A DNA stretch of 64,000 nucleotides from Eshraghiella sp045124255 (GTDB lineage: Bacteria > Bacillota > Clostridia > Lachnospirales > Lachnospiraceae): contig JBGVLM010000008.1 of assembly GCA_045124255.1 (NCBI GenBank), positions 1 to 64,000 on the forward strand, read 5' to 3'. This document shows, piece after piece, positions 1-8,367 of this stretch (position 1 is the stretch's first letter; each line of letters starts with the position of its first letter). The position numbers were made by a program, and so were the translations under genes. Below the pieces are notes generated by a model. It was not told the origin of the DNA, did not search any database, and saw only the letters and a list, made by a program, of their open reading frames with translations.

Positions 1-72
1 TTGCTGATGTCCTTTGGTAGCTTAATTGTTGCGTTGCTTGCCTTTCTCGATAAGAGAAACAAGCGAAAATAA
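1..72 (+). CDS. Putative holin-like toxin, C-terminal end (partial)
   Basis: Frame 1 is open from the window edge and ends at TAA (70-72). The 23 residues seen are hydrophobic and then basic, with the core SFGSLIVALLAFLDKRN. This resembles the end of the small putative holin-like toxin family (Pfam Hol_Tox), whose members are 30-40 residue single-span membrane peptides. The start lies outside the window. A convergent terminator hairpin and antisense promoter follow directly, as in type I toxin-antitoxin pairs. Toxicity is inferred from family and layout only. Confidence 0.6.
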   Translation: MLMSFGSLIVALLAFLDKRNKRK

Positions 73-175
73 AAATGCCTATCCTGTCTGATCCACAGGA
101 TAGGCGTTGTCCGTAAGGACAAATATTAGTCTAAACTCGGAACATCCACCTTTGGAGTGGGTGCTTTCCCTTTGT
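68..175 (-). ncRNA. Candidate antisense antitoxin RNA (RatA-like layout)
   Basis: On the - strand a promoter-like pair TTGAAA (205-210) and TATTAT (182-187) with a 17-bp spacer precedes about 100 nt without a plausible ORF. The RNA would end at a strong hairpin (arms 78-87 and 95-104, perfect 10 bp) followed on this strand by a T-rich tract. A second internal hairpin (CATCCACC with GTGGGTG, about 143-163) adds structure. The RNA would overlap the 3' end of the holin-like toxin mRNA, as in txpA/RatA. This is inference from sequence layout. Confidence 0.5.
78..104. terminator. Hairpin terminator between toxin and antisense RNA
   Basis: Perfect 10-bp stem CCTATCCTGT / ACAGGATAGG with a 7-nt loop. 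The A-run at 71-75 gives a T tract for leftward transcripts. It can serve the antisense RNA and, more weakly, the toxin mRNA. Confidence 0.7.
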
Positions 176-290
176 ATAATTATAATAACATTCTTTAAGC
201 GATATTTCAAGTGAATTTTACGGCTGGATGAATGCATGACAGAAGAGATATAGATGATAATAAACAAAATTTTGAGGAGGACAATATATT

Positions 291-1421
291 ATGTTATTTC
301 AAAAAGAGAATAATACCCCCAATAAAAAGTCTGATTTTCAAGTGTTAAAGGATATTATTCTAAACAATGACAATCAGGCAGCTATGGATGAAGCTGTTAA
401 TAATTGGCAGGTTGACACTGAAAGTATTAATAGCTTTATTGACGAACTCTCAGAAAGTTACAGCGAGTTTTGCATGGAACATGTACCATTTGCTATTGAG
501 AGTTTGTACAAGAGCGATGAAAAAATTAAAACTATGATCTTTTGTATGCTTTTTGAGTTTACATGTGTGGAACTTCCATATGTAACTAACCTTGAGAGTT
601 TGCCACTATTTGGAGCAAAGCTTGAGTACATATATCATACTTTGGTGGAAGTTTTTTCTTCTTGTTTTAATGGTATCGGAGATTGTGTAGGACTAATTAT
701 TCTTAATTATGATCCGGAGATGACACTTGCACAACCAGAAGAAAAACAACGTATTATTAGTGGTGTACAGAAACGACTGGAACTTTTATATAAGTATGTT
801 TCAGAGAATGAATGTGGTGGGGATGAGATAATATCAGCTCTTTCAGTTACATTAGATATGGCTGCACGCCTTAATAATGATGACATTTTAGTACATTTAA
901 GAAAACTGTCAGAACTTCAATTAGACTTAGAAAGCGAATTGTTCCTGGTTAAAGCAATGGCTCTTAACAATATACCGGTATTACCTGAGAGTATAGACAG
1001 ATTAGTAGAATTTGATGCAAGCAGGCTTATAAGAGTCCTTGGTTCAGTCGGAAGAATGGATTTGTTTAATGGAAGTCACATTACACAGGAAAAGATTGCT
1101 TATGCAGAGATGCGAAATTGGCTTCGTCATCCAAGTGAATGCGGGCAGACTCTGGATATATTAGAATTAGTAGATACGCTAATTCATGATGAGCATTTGT
1201 ATTATATTTTTAAGTATACTTCTACTGCACCAAAGTTGCAGGAGCGCGGGTTTATGATAGGCGTTGCAGGAGGATATGATAAAGATATGATTTCAGATAA
1301 TGAGACCGGACATACTTTTTCTGATTTTGAACCAATAGCTGATAATTATAAGGAGCAGGCTTTGGGCATAATTCAGATGATATCTGACTATTGGAAGCGT
1401 GCATCTGAGCAGGTAAAGTGA
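291..1421 (+). CDS. Unrecognised soluble protein, helical
   Basis: An ORF of 376 codons with a GAGGAGG Shine-Dalgarno 10 bases before ATG. I do not recognise the family. The sequence is acidic, has no signal peptide or clear membrane segment, and looks mostly alpha-helical, with leucine-rich stretches that could be tetratrico- or HEAT-like repeats in the middle (about residues 150-260). A glycine-containing stretch near residues 320-330 (MIGVAGGYDKD) is the only striking local motif. It stands alone after the toxin locus and ends about 20 bp before the next gene, so the two may be co-transcribed. No function is assigned. Confidence 0.7.
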   Translation: MLFQKENNTPNKKSDFQVLKDIILNNDNQAAMDEAVNNWQVDTESINSFIDELSESYSEFCMEHVPFAIESLYKSDEKIKTMIFCMLFEFTCVELPYVTNLESLPLFGAKLEYIYHTLVEVFSSCFNGIGDCVGLIILNYDPEMTLAQPEEKQRIISGVQKRLELLYKYVSENECGGDEIISALSVTLDMAARLNNDDILVHLRKLSELQLDLESELFLVKAMALNNIPVLPESIDRLVEFDASRLIRVLGSVGRMDLFNGSHITQEKIAYAEMRNWLRHPSECGQTLDILELVDTLIHDEHLYYIFKYTSTAPKLQERGFMIGVAGGYDKDMISDNETGHTFSDFEPIADNYKEQALGIIQMISDYWKRASEQVK

Positions 1422-1440
1422 TAAAAAGCTGGTGAAGAAC

Positions 1441-1953
1441 ATGGAAATTTTTGAAAAAGAATTAAGTCGTTTTTTTAATGAATTCGGACAGTCAAAAGAA
1501 ATGGTTTTGTCTACTTCCTTTAATGATAAAGTAACCTCAAGAATGATGAGTATAATTGTTAAAGATGATGCATTTTATTTTCAAACCGACTGCACATTCA
1601 GAAAATACACGCAGATAATTAATAATCCGAATGTGGCACTATGTATGGGAAACATTCAGATAGAAGGCTTATGTGAGGAAATCGGCAAGCCGGATAATTG
1701 TGAGGAAATTGTAGCTTTGTATAAGGAATGTTTTCCCGGTTCGTATGATTTGTATACCCGAATCCCCAACGAAAGGATTTTCAAAATCAGACCAACCTAT
1801 ATTCAAAAATATTTTTATGAAAACGGTAAGCCCTATATTGAAAAAATTGATATCACAGCCAGAAAATACGAGAAAAATTTATATGCTGCGGATACCAAAC
1901 CCGAACTTCCAAATGAAATTAATAAAATAATCTCAGGTTTGGAGGATGAATAA
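1441..1953 (+). CDS. Pyridoxamine 5'-phosphate oxidase-like flavin-binding protein
   Basis: About 170 residues with the split-barrel pattern of the PNPOx-like FMN-binding family. An early beta segment ends in SRMMSIIVKDDAFYFQTD, and FRKYTQIINNPNVALCMG follows, the usual region of strands around the flavin phosphate. Proteins of this type reduce or bind FMN or F420-like cofactors; the substrate cannot be told from sequence. ATG 1441 is preferred because GGTG sits 6-9 bases upstream; an in-frame GTG at 1432 would add three residues. It follows the unrecognised gene closely and ends just before the rplU promoter. Confidence 0.65.
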   Translation: MEIFEKELSRFFNEFGQSKEMVLSTSFNDKVTSRMMSIIVKDDAFYFQTDCTFRKYTQIINNPNVALCMGNIQIEGLCEEIGKPDNCEEIVALYKECFPGSYDLYTRIPNERIFKIRPTYIQKYFYENGKPYIEKIDITARKYEKNLYAADTKPELPNEINKIISGLEDE

Positions 1954-1969
1954 ATATTTCAAAAAAATG

Positions 1970-1998
1970 TTGACATTTGTATTTTCGTATTATAGAAT
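1970..1998 (+). promoter_or_regulatory. Sigma-A promoter of the rplU operon
   Basis: TTGACA (1970-1975), a 17-bp spacer and TAGAAT (1993-1998). It lies directly upstream of the L21 leader, giving a start near 2005. Confidence 0.85.
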
Positions 1999-2003
1999 GA
2001 ACT

Positions 2004-2072
2004 AGTGTGCCGCACAGCGAGGTTATAAGACTGCCTATAAGCAGACACCAAAGCTGGCGAGTATTGATAATA
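2004..2072 (+). ncRNA. Ribosomal protein L21 leader RNA
   Basis: The 5' untranslated stretch between the promoter and rplU has the layout of the Firmicutes L21 leader: a GTGTGCCGCACAGCGAGG segment, a short hairpin (CTGCCTATAAGCAG), then CACCAAAGCTGGCGAG pairing back toward the start. Such leaders are thought to let L21 control its own operon. The assignment rests on pattern and position; a covariance-model search would settle it. Confidence 0.75.
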
Positions 2073-2085
2073 GGAGGAAGCCAAT

Positions 2086-2394
2086 ATGTACGCAATTAGT
2101 GCAACAGGTGGTAAGCAGTACAAAGTATCTGAAGGCGATGTTATCAAGGTTGAGAAGCTCGGAGTTGCTGAAGGTGAATCAGTAACATTCGATAAGGTTC
2201 TTCTCGTAAGTGATAAGGAAACAGTTGTTGGTAATCCAACAGTTGCTAACGCAACAGTTACAGCTTCTGTTGTATGTGAAGGCAAGGACAAGAAGGTCAT
2301 TGTTTACAAATACAAGAGAAAAACAGGATACCACAAGAAAAACGGTCATAGACAGTTATTCACTAAAGTGAAAATCGAAAAGATTAACGCTTAA
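2086..2394 (+). CDS. rplU: 50S ribosomal protein L21
   Basis: 102 residues, the usual bL21 length, starting MYAISATGGKQYKVSEGD, the family signature. The C-terminus has the conserved basic YKRKTGYHKKNGHRQ stretch that contacts 23S rRNA. ATG is preceded by AGGAGG. It is the first gene of the rplU-prp-rpmA operon, behind a consensus promoter and the L21 leader, which suggests autoregulation. Confidence 0.97.
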   Translation: MYAISATGGKQYKVSEGDVIKVEKLGVAEGESVTFDKVLLVSDKETVVGNPTVANATVTASVVCEGKDKKVIVYKYKRKTGYHKKNGHRQLFTKVKIEKINA

Positions 2395-2411
2395 TGATTG
2401 GATAGTCAGTT

Positions 2412-2738
2412 ATGACAAATATTATTTTATATGCAAGGAAGGATGGAACAATCTTTGGCTTGCAGTCAAAAGGACATGCCGGTTTCGGTATGAGAGGAAC
2501 AGACGTCGTATGTGCATCTGTTTCAATACTGGTAATTAACACGATTAATTCAATTCAGAAATTAACTTCTGATAAATGTAATGAAAAGGTTAATTCAAGA
2601 AAAGCAACTATTGATTTCGAGATTGACGGTAATGTAAGTCCTCAGTCTGCTTTACTGTTTAAATCATTAAAGCTTGGACTTGAAGGAATTGCTGCTGAAT
2701 ATCCCGGAAATGTGAAGATAACAGTCGAGGAGGTGTAA
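2412..2738 (+). CDS. prp: Ribosomal-processing cysteine protease Prp
   Basis: 108 residues placed between L21 and L27, the conserved site of Prp (YsxB) in Firmicutes. The motif GHAGFG supplies the catalytic histidine, and DVVCASVSIL supplies the catalytic cysteine. Prp removes the N-terminal extension of L27, which is present in the next gene here. Such cleavage is essential for ribosome function in species that have the extension. The gene is tightly spaced with rpmA (3 bp). Confidence 0.93.
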   Translation: MTNIILYARKDGTIFGLQSKGHAGFGMRGTDVVCASVSILVINTINSIQKLTSDKCNEKVNSRKATIDFEIDGNVSPQSALLFKSLKLGLEGIAAEYPGNVKITVEEV

Positions 2739-2741
2739 CTC

Positions 2742-3032
2742 ATGTTAAAATTGAACCTTCAGTTTTTCGCTCATAAAAAAGGTGTTGGTTCTACCAAGAA
2801 CGGTAGAGATTCTGAATCTAAGAGATTAGGTGCTAAGAGAGCTGACGGACAGTTCGTTTTAGCCGGAAACATTCTTTACAGACAGCGTGGAACAAAGATT
2901 CACCCAGGCGTTAACGTTGGACGTGGCGGTGACGATACTTTGTTTGCTACAGTTGACGGTGTCGTAAGATTTGAGAGAAAAGGCAGAGACAAGAAACAGG
3001 TTTCTGTATATCCGGTAGCATCAGAAGAGTAA
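2742..3032 (+). CDS. rpmA: 50S ribosomal protein L27 with Prp-cleavable leader
   Basis: 96 residues. The N-terminus MLKLNLQFFAHKKGVGS holds the Firmicutes cleavage motif; Prp cuts after FFA to expose the mature HKKG end that reaches the peptidyl transferase centre. The rest has the typical SKRLGAKRADGQ and RQRGTKIHPG motifs. It forms an operon with rplU and prp and is followed by a strong terminator. Confidence 0.97.
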   Translation: MLKLNLQFFAHKKGVGSTKNGRDSESKRLGAKRADGQFVLAGNILYRQRGTKIHPGVNVGRGGDDTLFATVDGVVRFERKGRDKKQVSVYPVASEE

Positions 3033-3040
3033 TAAATACT

Positions 3041-3074
3041 AAGCTCCAAATCTTTGGATTTGGAGCTTTTCTTC
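3041..3074 (+). terminator. Rho-independent terminator after rpmA
   Basis: Perfect 12-bp stem AAGCTCCAAATC / GATTTGGAGCTT (3041-3052, 3057-3068) with a 4-base loop and a T-rich tail. It separates the ribosomal operon from obg. Confidence 0.9.
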
Positions 3075-3162
3075 TATTAAATAAAAAATACAGGACACAA
3101 TATGATATGGTTTTATTTTGTAGAAGAGAGGCTTCACACTCATCAGTTGAAAGGAGATTAAT

Positions 3163-4449
3163 ATGTTTGCGGATAGAGCGAAAATTTTTATAAAATCAGG
3201 AAAAGGCGGCGACGGACATGTAAGCTTCAGACGTGAGCTTTTTGTCGCAGCAGGCGGACCTGACGGCGGCGACGGTGGGCGCGGCGGAGATATTATTTTT
3301 GAAGTAGACAAAGGACTCAATACCCTTAACGAATTTCGTCACATAAGAAAATATGTTGCAGAAAGCGGCGAGGAAGGCGGCAAGAAATTATGCCACGGCA
3401 AGGACGGCGCAGACCTTATAATTAAGGTTCCTGAGGGAACAATAATCCGTGATGATGTATCAGGAAAGGTTATTGCTGATATGTCCAATGGCAGAATGCG
3501 TGAGGTTGTTCTTAAAGGCGGACGCGGTGGAAAAGGCAATAAAAACTATGCTACGGCAACCATGCAGGTGCCTAAATACGCACAGCCGGGACAGCAGGCA
3601 AAGGAGCTTTGGGTAACACTTGAGCTTAAGGTAATTGCTGACGTAGGACTCGTAGGCTTCCCTAATGTCGGAAAGTCCACACTTTTATCAATGGTAAGCA
3701 ATGCAAAACCAAAGATTGCCAACTATCACTTTACAACTCTTAATCCTAACCTCGGCGTTGTTGATTTACCGGGTGCAGACGGCTTTGTAATTGCGGATAT
3801 TCCGGGACTTATAGAAGGCGCCTCAGAGGGTGTCGGACTCGGACATGAATTCCTTCGTCATATTGAAAGAACCAAGGTAATCATTCATATGGTGGACGCA
3901 GCTTCATCAGAGGGACGTGACCCGGTTGAGGATATTCATAAGATTAATTCCGAACTTCGTGCATATAATGCAGAGCTTGCAGATAAACCTCAGGTAATTG
4001 CTGCCAACAAAATTGATTTAATATATGAAGGTGATGAAGAAGACCCTGTAGAGCGTCTCAGGGCTGAATTTGAGCCTTTGGGCATTAAAGTATTCCCAAT
4101 ATCGGCAGCGACCAAAAAAGGCTTAAAAGAGCTTTTATTTGCGGTTAAGAACATACTGGATTCACTTCCTTCAGAGCCAATCGTATATGAAAGAGAATAT
4201 TTCCCTGAGGATATGTACAAGCCTGATGAACCGATTGATGTTTACAAGGCTGACGAACATGCTTTTGTTATTGAAGGACCAAGAGTTGACCGAATGCTCG
4301 GCTATACCAACCTTGACGATGAGAAGGGCTTTGCTTTCTTCCAGAAATTCATGAAGGAACAGGGAATTATTGAACGTCTTGAAGAATTGGGAATCGAAGA
4401 GGGCGATACCGTATACCTCGGAGATTTGGAATTTGATTATTACAGATAA
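3163..4449 (+). CDS. obgE: GTPase Obg (ribosome assembly)
   Basis: 428 residues with the three Obg parts in order. The glycine-rich Obg fold covers residues 1-158 (many GGxGG turns). The G domain begins with GFPNVGKST (165-173), then DIPGLIEGA and NKID. The C-terminal OCT domain has the GYTNLDDEKG motif. Obg is an essential GTPase acting in 50S maturation and the stringent response. ATG 3163 follows AAAGGAG. It heads a group with yhbY and nadD, a common Clostridia order. Confidence 0.97.
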   Translation: MFADRAKIFIKSGKGGDGHVSFRRELFVAAGGPDGGDGGRGGDIIFEVDKGLNTLNEFRHIRKYVAESGEEGGKKLCHGKDGADLIIKVPEGTIIRDDVSGKVIADMSNGRMREVVLKGGRGGKGNKNYATATMQVPKYAQPGQQAKELWVTLELKVIADVGLVGFPNVGKSTLLSMVSNAKPKIANYHFTTLNPNLGVVDLPGADGFVIADIPGLIEGASEGVGLGHEFLRHIERTKVIIHMVDAASSEGRDPVEDIHKINSELRAYNAELADKPQVIAANKIDLIYEGDEEDPVERLRAEFEPLGIKVFPISAATKKGLKELLFAVKNILDSLPSEPIVYEREYFPEDMYKPDEPIDVYKADEHAFVIEGPRVDRMLGYTNLDDEKGFAFFQKFMKEQGIIERLEELGIEEGDTVYLGDLEFDYYR

Positions 4450-4471
4450 ATGTCATAAGGAGGAATCAATA

Positions 4472-4786
4472 ATGACAACAAAGCAGAGAGCTTATTTAAA
4501 AGGACTTGCAATGAATCTTGAACCGATTTTCCAGTGCGGAAAAAGTTCCATAACACCTGAGTTTGTTACAGCAATTTCTGAAGCACTTGATAAAAGAGAG
4601 CTTATTAAAATAAGTGTTCTTCAGAACTGTGCTGATGACCCGAAGGAACTCGGAGTTATTATTGCGGAAAGAACAAGAGCGCAGCTTGTACAGGTAATCG
4701 GCAAGAAAATCGTATTATACAAACCTGCAAAGGATGAAAAAAAGCGTAAAATAGAGCTTCCAAAAGCCGGCAAAAAGGCTGAATAA
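4472..4786 (+). CDS. yhbY: Ribosome-assembly RNA-binding protein YhbY
   Basis: 104 residues with a single CRM (CRS1-YhbY) RNA-binding domain. It opens TTKQRAYLKGLA, carries the GKSSIT loop corresponding to the GxxG motif, and ends in a lysine-rich tail. It binds pre-50S particles. ATG 4472 has AGGAGG 9 bases upstream; the open frame extends further upstream inside obg but without a ribosome site. Its stop overlaps the nadD start (TAATG), indicating translational coupling. Confidence 0.93.
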   Translation: MTTKQRAYLKGLAMNLEPIFQCGKSSITPEFVTAISEALDKRELIKISVLQNCADDPKELGVIIAERTRAQLVQVIGKKIVLYKPAKDEKKRKIELPKAGKKAE

Positions 4787-5397
4787 TGCCTATGAACACA
4801 CTAAAAACCGGTATTTTGGGCGGAAGCTTTGACCCTGTACACAATGCCCATATAAAATTGGCGCAGTATGCATACGAAGAGCTTAGGCTGGATAAGGTAA
4901 TCTTTATCCCGGCATATATACAGCCCTTTAAACAGGACAAAGAAGTCACGGATGAACATCACAGATTAAATATGTTAAAGCTTGCTGTTGCAGACTATCC
5001 GTATTTTGAAGTGTCGGATATTGAAATTCAGTTAAAAGGTCAATCCTATACTGCAAGAACTCTTTTGGAGCTAAAAAAGACCTATTCCGACATGGTTTTC
5101 ATACTGGGCGCAGATTCCTATCTGAGCCTTTCAAAATGGAATCATCCGGAGATTATTTTTCAGAATGCCGAGATTGCATGCGCGCACAGGGACGGTTCAA
5201 CAACGGAGCTTTTGCAGAATAAATGTGAAGAATACAAAACAAAATACAATGGCATAACTCATTTTTTAAGCATGCCTGATACGGACATCAGTTCAACGGA
5301 TATCCGTCTGGCACTTAAAGAAGACGAGAATGTAGAAAATTTACTGCCGGACAAGGTTTTAAATTATATAAAAGAAAACAAATTATATGAAATTTAG
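4786..5397 (+). CDS. nadD: Nicotinate-nucleotide adenylyltransferase
   Basis: 203 residues with the nucleotidyltransferase signature GGSFDPVHNAH near the N-terminus and the late SSTDIR motif. It joins nicotinate mononucleotide to AMP from ATP to make deamido-NAD. It overlaps yhbY by one base and is followed by a hairpin terminator before yqeK. A second ATG two codons in (4792) is also possible. Confidence 0.95.
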   Translation: MPMNTLKTGILGGSFDPVHNAHIKLAQYAYEELRLDKVIFIPAYIQPFKQDKEVTDEHHRLNMLKLAVADYPYFEVSDIEIQLKGQSYTARTLLELKKTYSDMVFILGADSYLSLSKWNHPEIIFQNAEIACAHRDGSTTELLQNKCEEYKTKYNGITHFLSMPDTDISSTDIRLALKEDENVENLLPDKVLNYIKENKLYEI

Positions 5398-5432
5398 GAC
5401 AATGGAAGAATAATTAAATTTCCATAGTTTTG

Positions 5433-5459
5433 GCGAGAGGCTTAGTCCTCTCGCTTTTC
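5433..5459 (+). terminator. Terminator between nadD and yqeK
   Basis: Perfect 8-bp stem GCGAGAGG / CCTCTCGC with a 6-base loop, followed by TTTTCT. Confidence 0.85.
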
Positions 5460-5482
5460 TATAAACCATGAGAGGAGTATTA

Positions 5483-6079
5483 ATGGATAAACATTTTTTT
5501 GAAAAACTGTCAGAAAACATCCGTAACAGAATGGACATAAGCCGGTATAACCACACAATAGGTGTTGCATATACTGCGGCTTCCCTTGCAATGCGGTATG
5601 GTGCTTCTGAACCCTCTGATTATATTGATAAAGCATTAATTGCAGGAATGCTGCATGATGCCGCCAAATGTATTCCATCTAATGAGCTGCTGCAGAAAGC
5701 ATTGGAATACAATATAACAATAACTGAATCCGAGCGAAATAATCCGTTTCTTCTTCACGGTAAGGTCGGTTCATATATTGCCCGGACTGAATTTGGAATA
5801 ACCGATGAAGATATATTAAATGCAGTCAGCTTTCATACCACCGGAAGGCCGGGTATGTCACTTCTTGAAAAAATTATTTTTGTCGCTGATTATATTGAAC
5901 CGGCAAGATATAAACAGAAAAATCTGACATCAATCAGGGAAATGGCATTTATAAATATAGATAAATGCGTATACCGGATTGCAAAGGATACTGTTGAATA
6001 TATTGTTGGGACTGGCAATGAGCTTGATGAAATGACGGTCAGAACAAGGGATTATTATATGAAAAGTATGGATTGTTAA
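5483..6079 (+). CDS. yqeK: HD-domain hydrolase YqeK (Ap4A hydrolase family)
   Basis: 198 residues with an HD domain: N-terminal HTIGVAYTAA, then LHDAAK (the HD pair) and a later HTTGRPGM histidine. YqeK proteins hydrolyse diadenosine tetraphosphate symmetrically with an iron centre. ATG 5483 is chosen because GAGGAG lies just upstream; an earlier in-frame ATG at 5468 has no ribosome site. Placement between nadD and rsfS is conserved in Firmicutes. Confidence 0.9.
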   Translation: MDKHFFEKLSENIRNRMDISRYNHTIGVAYTAASLAMRYGASEPSDYIDKALIAGMLHDAAKCIPSNELLQKALEYNITITESERNNPFLLHGKVGSYIARTEFGITDEDILNAVSFHTTGRPGMSLLEKIIFVADYIEPARYKQKNLTSIREMAFINIDKCVYRIAKDTVEYIVGTGNELDEMTVRTRDYYMKSMDC

Positions 6080-6143
6080 AGTTGCAAAGAAACATAATAA
6101 AGATTATAATATATAGGATAAATTTCAGAAAGGCAGAAATCTA

Positions 6144-6491
6144 ATGGATAATAAGGAATTAGTCAAATTAATTTATAATGCAATAGAAGACAGAAAAGGC
6201 GAGAATATCAGAGTGCTTGATATATCAGGTGTTTCCGTTATGGCAGATTATTTTATTATTGCAAGCGGCAATAATAAGAATCAGGTACAGGCAATTGCCG
6301 ATAATGTCAATGAAGCTATGCTGGAGAAGAAGGTTGAACTTAAACAGACAGAAGGTTACAACACGGCAGGCTGGATTTTAATGGATTACGGCGATATCAT
6401 TGTTCATGTTTTTTCAAAAGAAGAGCGTTTGTTCTATGATTTGGAAAGAATCTGGCGTGATGGCAAAACTATTGAGATTGAGGAATTTTAA
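6144..6491 (+). CDS. rsfS: Ribosomal silencing factor RsfS
   Basis: 115 residues of the Iojap/RsfS family, with the typical DYFIIASGNN motif and the C-terminal GDIIVHVFSKEERLFYDLE block. It binds L14 and blocks subunit joining when nutrients are scarce. It sits after yqeK as in many Firmicutes and runs nearly into folC. Confidence 0.95.
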   Translation: MDNKELVKLIYNAIEDRKGENIRVLDISGVSVMADYFIIASGNNKNQVQAIADNVNEAMLEKKVELKQTEGYNTAGWILMDYGDIIVHVFSKEERLFYDLERIWRDGKTIEIEEF

Positions 6492-6495
6492 TAAA

Positions 6496-7782
6496 ATGAA
6501 TTATCAGGAAACAATGGAATATCTTGATTCACTGAATAAGCTTGGCAGTGTTCCCGGATTGGATTCAATTCGGGAACTTCTTTGCAGATTGGGCAATCCT
6601 CAGGACAGCGTTAAATTTGTTCACATTGCAGGAACTAACGGTAAAGGCTCGGTAAGTGCTTTTATTTCTTCAATTCTGATTGAAGAGGGCTATAGAATCG
6701 GCCGCTATAACTCACCTGCTGTATTATCTCCTTTAGAGATAATTAAATTAAACAATACTGAGATCTCCAAGGAAGATTTTGCCAAAATAATTTCTGACAT
6801 TAGAATAAAATGTGAAAAGATGACTGCGGACGGTTTTTCACATCCTACAAGATTTGAAATTGAAACCTCTGCGGCATTTGTTTTTTTTGCCGAAAAAAAA
6901 TGTGATTATGCAGTTGTGGAATGCGGAATGGGCGGCAGACTGGATGCGACTAATGTAATCAGTACAACAATATGCTCGGTAATTACCCCGATATCAATTG
7001 ATCATACTGCATTTCTTGGAAATACGTTGTCAGAAATAGCAGCGCATAAATCGGGTATAATAAAAAAAGGAATACCGGTGGTCAGCGGAATACAGCATGC
7101 CAAAGCGGCCGAGGTAATATTACGTTTTGCACAAAATAATAAATCCGAATGTGTTTTTACGGAAAAAAATCTTTCTGACACGAAATATTACAGAAACAAA
7201 ATCAGGTTTAGTTATAAGCAGTTTACTAATCTTGAAATTAGTCTTTTAGGAACATATCAGCCTTATAATGCAGCAACTGCACTCGAATGTATTTTAATGC
7301 TTCGAAAAAATGGTGTACCAATAAGTGACAGGTCCGTTTATGACGGCCTTTGCAATGCTTCATGGTTCGGTAGATTTACAAGACTTGGAACAATGCCTGA
7401 TTTTATTGTTGACGGTGCTCATAACCCGGATGGTGCTTATGTATTATCAGAGTGCCTTAAGGAATATTATCCTGAGGGCGGTCTGACTTTTATTATAGGC
7501 GTATTTGCGGATAAAGATTATGCAAAAATACTGGAACCATGTATTTCGTATGCCGCTAAGGTAATTACGATAGAAACTCCGGATAATTCAAGGGCACTTT
7601 CTTCTAAAGCACTTGCAGAATTTGTCAAAAACCATTATGATGTATGTGTTCATACATACAATAATATTGATGATGGTGTACAATTTGCTTTGAAAAACAC
7701 ACAGCCCGATAAAGGGGTAATTGCTTTTGGCTCATTGTCCCATCTTGCAGCCGTAAAACAGGCATATATGAAACTGATATAA
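6496..7782 (+). CDS. folC: Folylpolyglutamate / dihydrofolate synthase
   Basis: 428 residues with the Mur-ligase-type ATP site GTNGKGSV and the downstream ECGMGGRLDATN and HTAFLG motifs of FolC. It adds glutamate to dihydropteroate and/or reduced folates. ATG 6496 starts the recognisable family N-terminus (NYQETMEYL); the longer open frame overlaps rsfS out of frame and is not needed. It is the first gene of a folate run: folC-folE-folP-folBK. Confidence 0.93.
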   Translation: MNYQETMEYLDSLNKLGSVPGLDSIRELLCRLGNPQDSVKFVHIAGTNGKGSVSAFISSILIEEGYRIGRYNSPAVLSPLEIIKLNNTEISKEDFAKIISDIRIKCEKMTADGFSHPTRFEIETSAAFVFFAEKKCDYAVVECGMGGRLDATNVISTTICSVITPISIDHTAFLGNTLSEIAAHKSGIIKKGIPVVSGIQHAKAAEVILRFAQNNKSECVFTEKNLSDTKYYRNKIRFSYKQFTNLEISLLGTYQPYNAATALECILMLRKNGVPISDRSVYDGLCNASWFGRFTRLGTMPDFIVDGAHNPDGAYVLSECLKEYYPEGGLTFIIGVFADKDYAKILEPCISYAAKVITIETPDNSRALSSKALAEFVKNHYDVCVHTYNNIDDGVQFALKNTQPDKGVIAFGSLSHLAAVKQAYMKLI

Positions 7783-7803
7783 TCTTTTGCATGAGGTGAA
7801 ATA

Positions 7804-8367
7804 ATGATAAATCAGGATTTAATTAAAGAGGGCGTAAAGCTTATTTTAGAGGGCATTGGCGAGGATGCCGGCAGAGAGGGACTTATTGAAACGCCTGACA
7901 GAATTGCAAGAATGTATGAAGAAATTTTTGCAGGAATGAACGAGGATGCCGGTACACATTTAAGCAAAACCTTTGCTGCGGATAATGCAGAAATAGTTAT
8001 CGAAAAAGATATTTCTTTCTACTCAATGTGTGAGCACCATCTTGTTCCTTTCTACGGAAATGCTCATATTGCATATGTTCCACAAGGCAGAGTTGTTGGA
8101 TTAAGTAAGATTGCAAGAACTGTTGAGGTATTTGCCAAGCGCCCGCAGCTTCAGGAACGTATGACAACTCAGATTGCAGATGCATTAATGGAACATCTTA
8201 ATGCTAAAGGCGTCATGGTTATTATTGAAGCAGAGCATTTATGTATGACCATGCGTGGTGTTAAGAAACCCGGAAGCCGTACAGTTACAATGGCGTCAAG
8301 AGGTGTTTTTGAAACTGACAGCAGACTTTCAGATACGTTTATTTCAATGACAGGAGTAGGAAGATGA
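7804..8367 (+). CDS. folE: GTP cyclohydrolase I
   Basis: 187 residues, standard FolE length. The zinc and catalytic residues lie in SMCEHHLVPFYG and EHLCMTMRGV. It converts GTP to dihydroneopterin triphosphate, the first step of pterin synthesis. AGGTGA precedes the ATG. The stop overlaps the folP start, showing coupling. Confidence 0.97.
   Translation: MINQDLIKEGVKLILEGIGEDAGREGLIETPDRIARMYEEIFAGMNEDAGTHLSKTFAADNAEIVIEKDISFYSMCEHHLVPFYGNAHIAYVPQGRVVGLSKIARTVEVFAKRPQLQERMTTQIADALMEHLNAKGVMVIIEAEHLCMTMRGVKKPGSRTVTMASRGVFETDSRLSDTFISMTGVGR

Noticed and set aside
3163..3540. Antisense proline-rich ORFs opposite obg
   Set aside because: They are shadows of the glycine-rich Obg domain; Gly codons read as Pro on the other strand.
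4370..4471. Longer yhbY start inside obg
   Set aside because: No ribosome site at 4370. AGGAGG at the internal ATG 4472 and the family N-terminus decide.
6400..6495. Longer folC start overlapping rsfS
   Set aside because: The extra residues do not match the family, and the inner ATG 6496 begins the conserved start.
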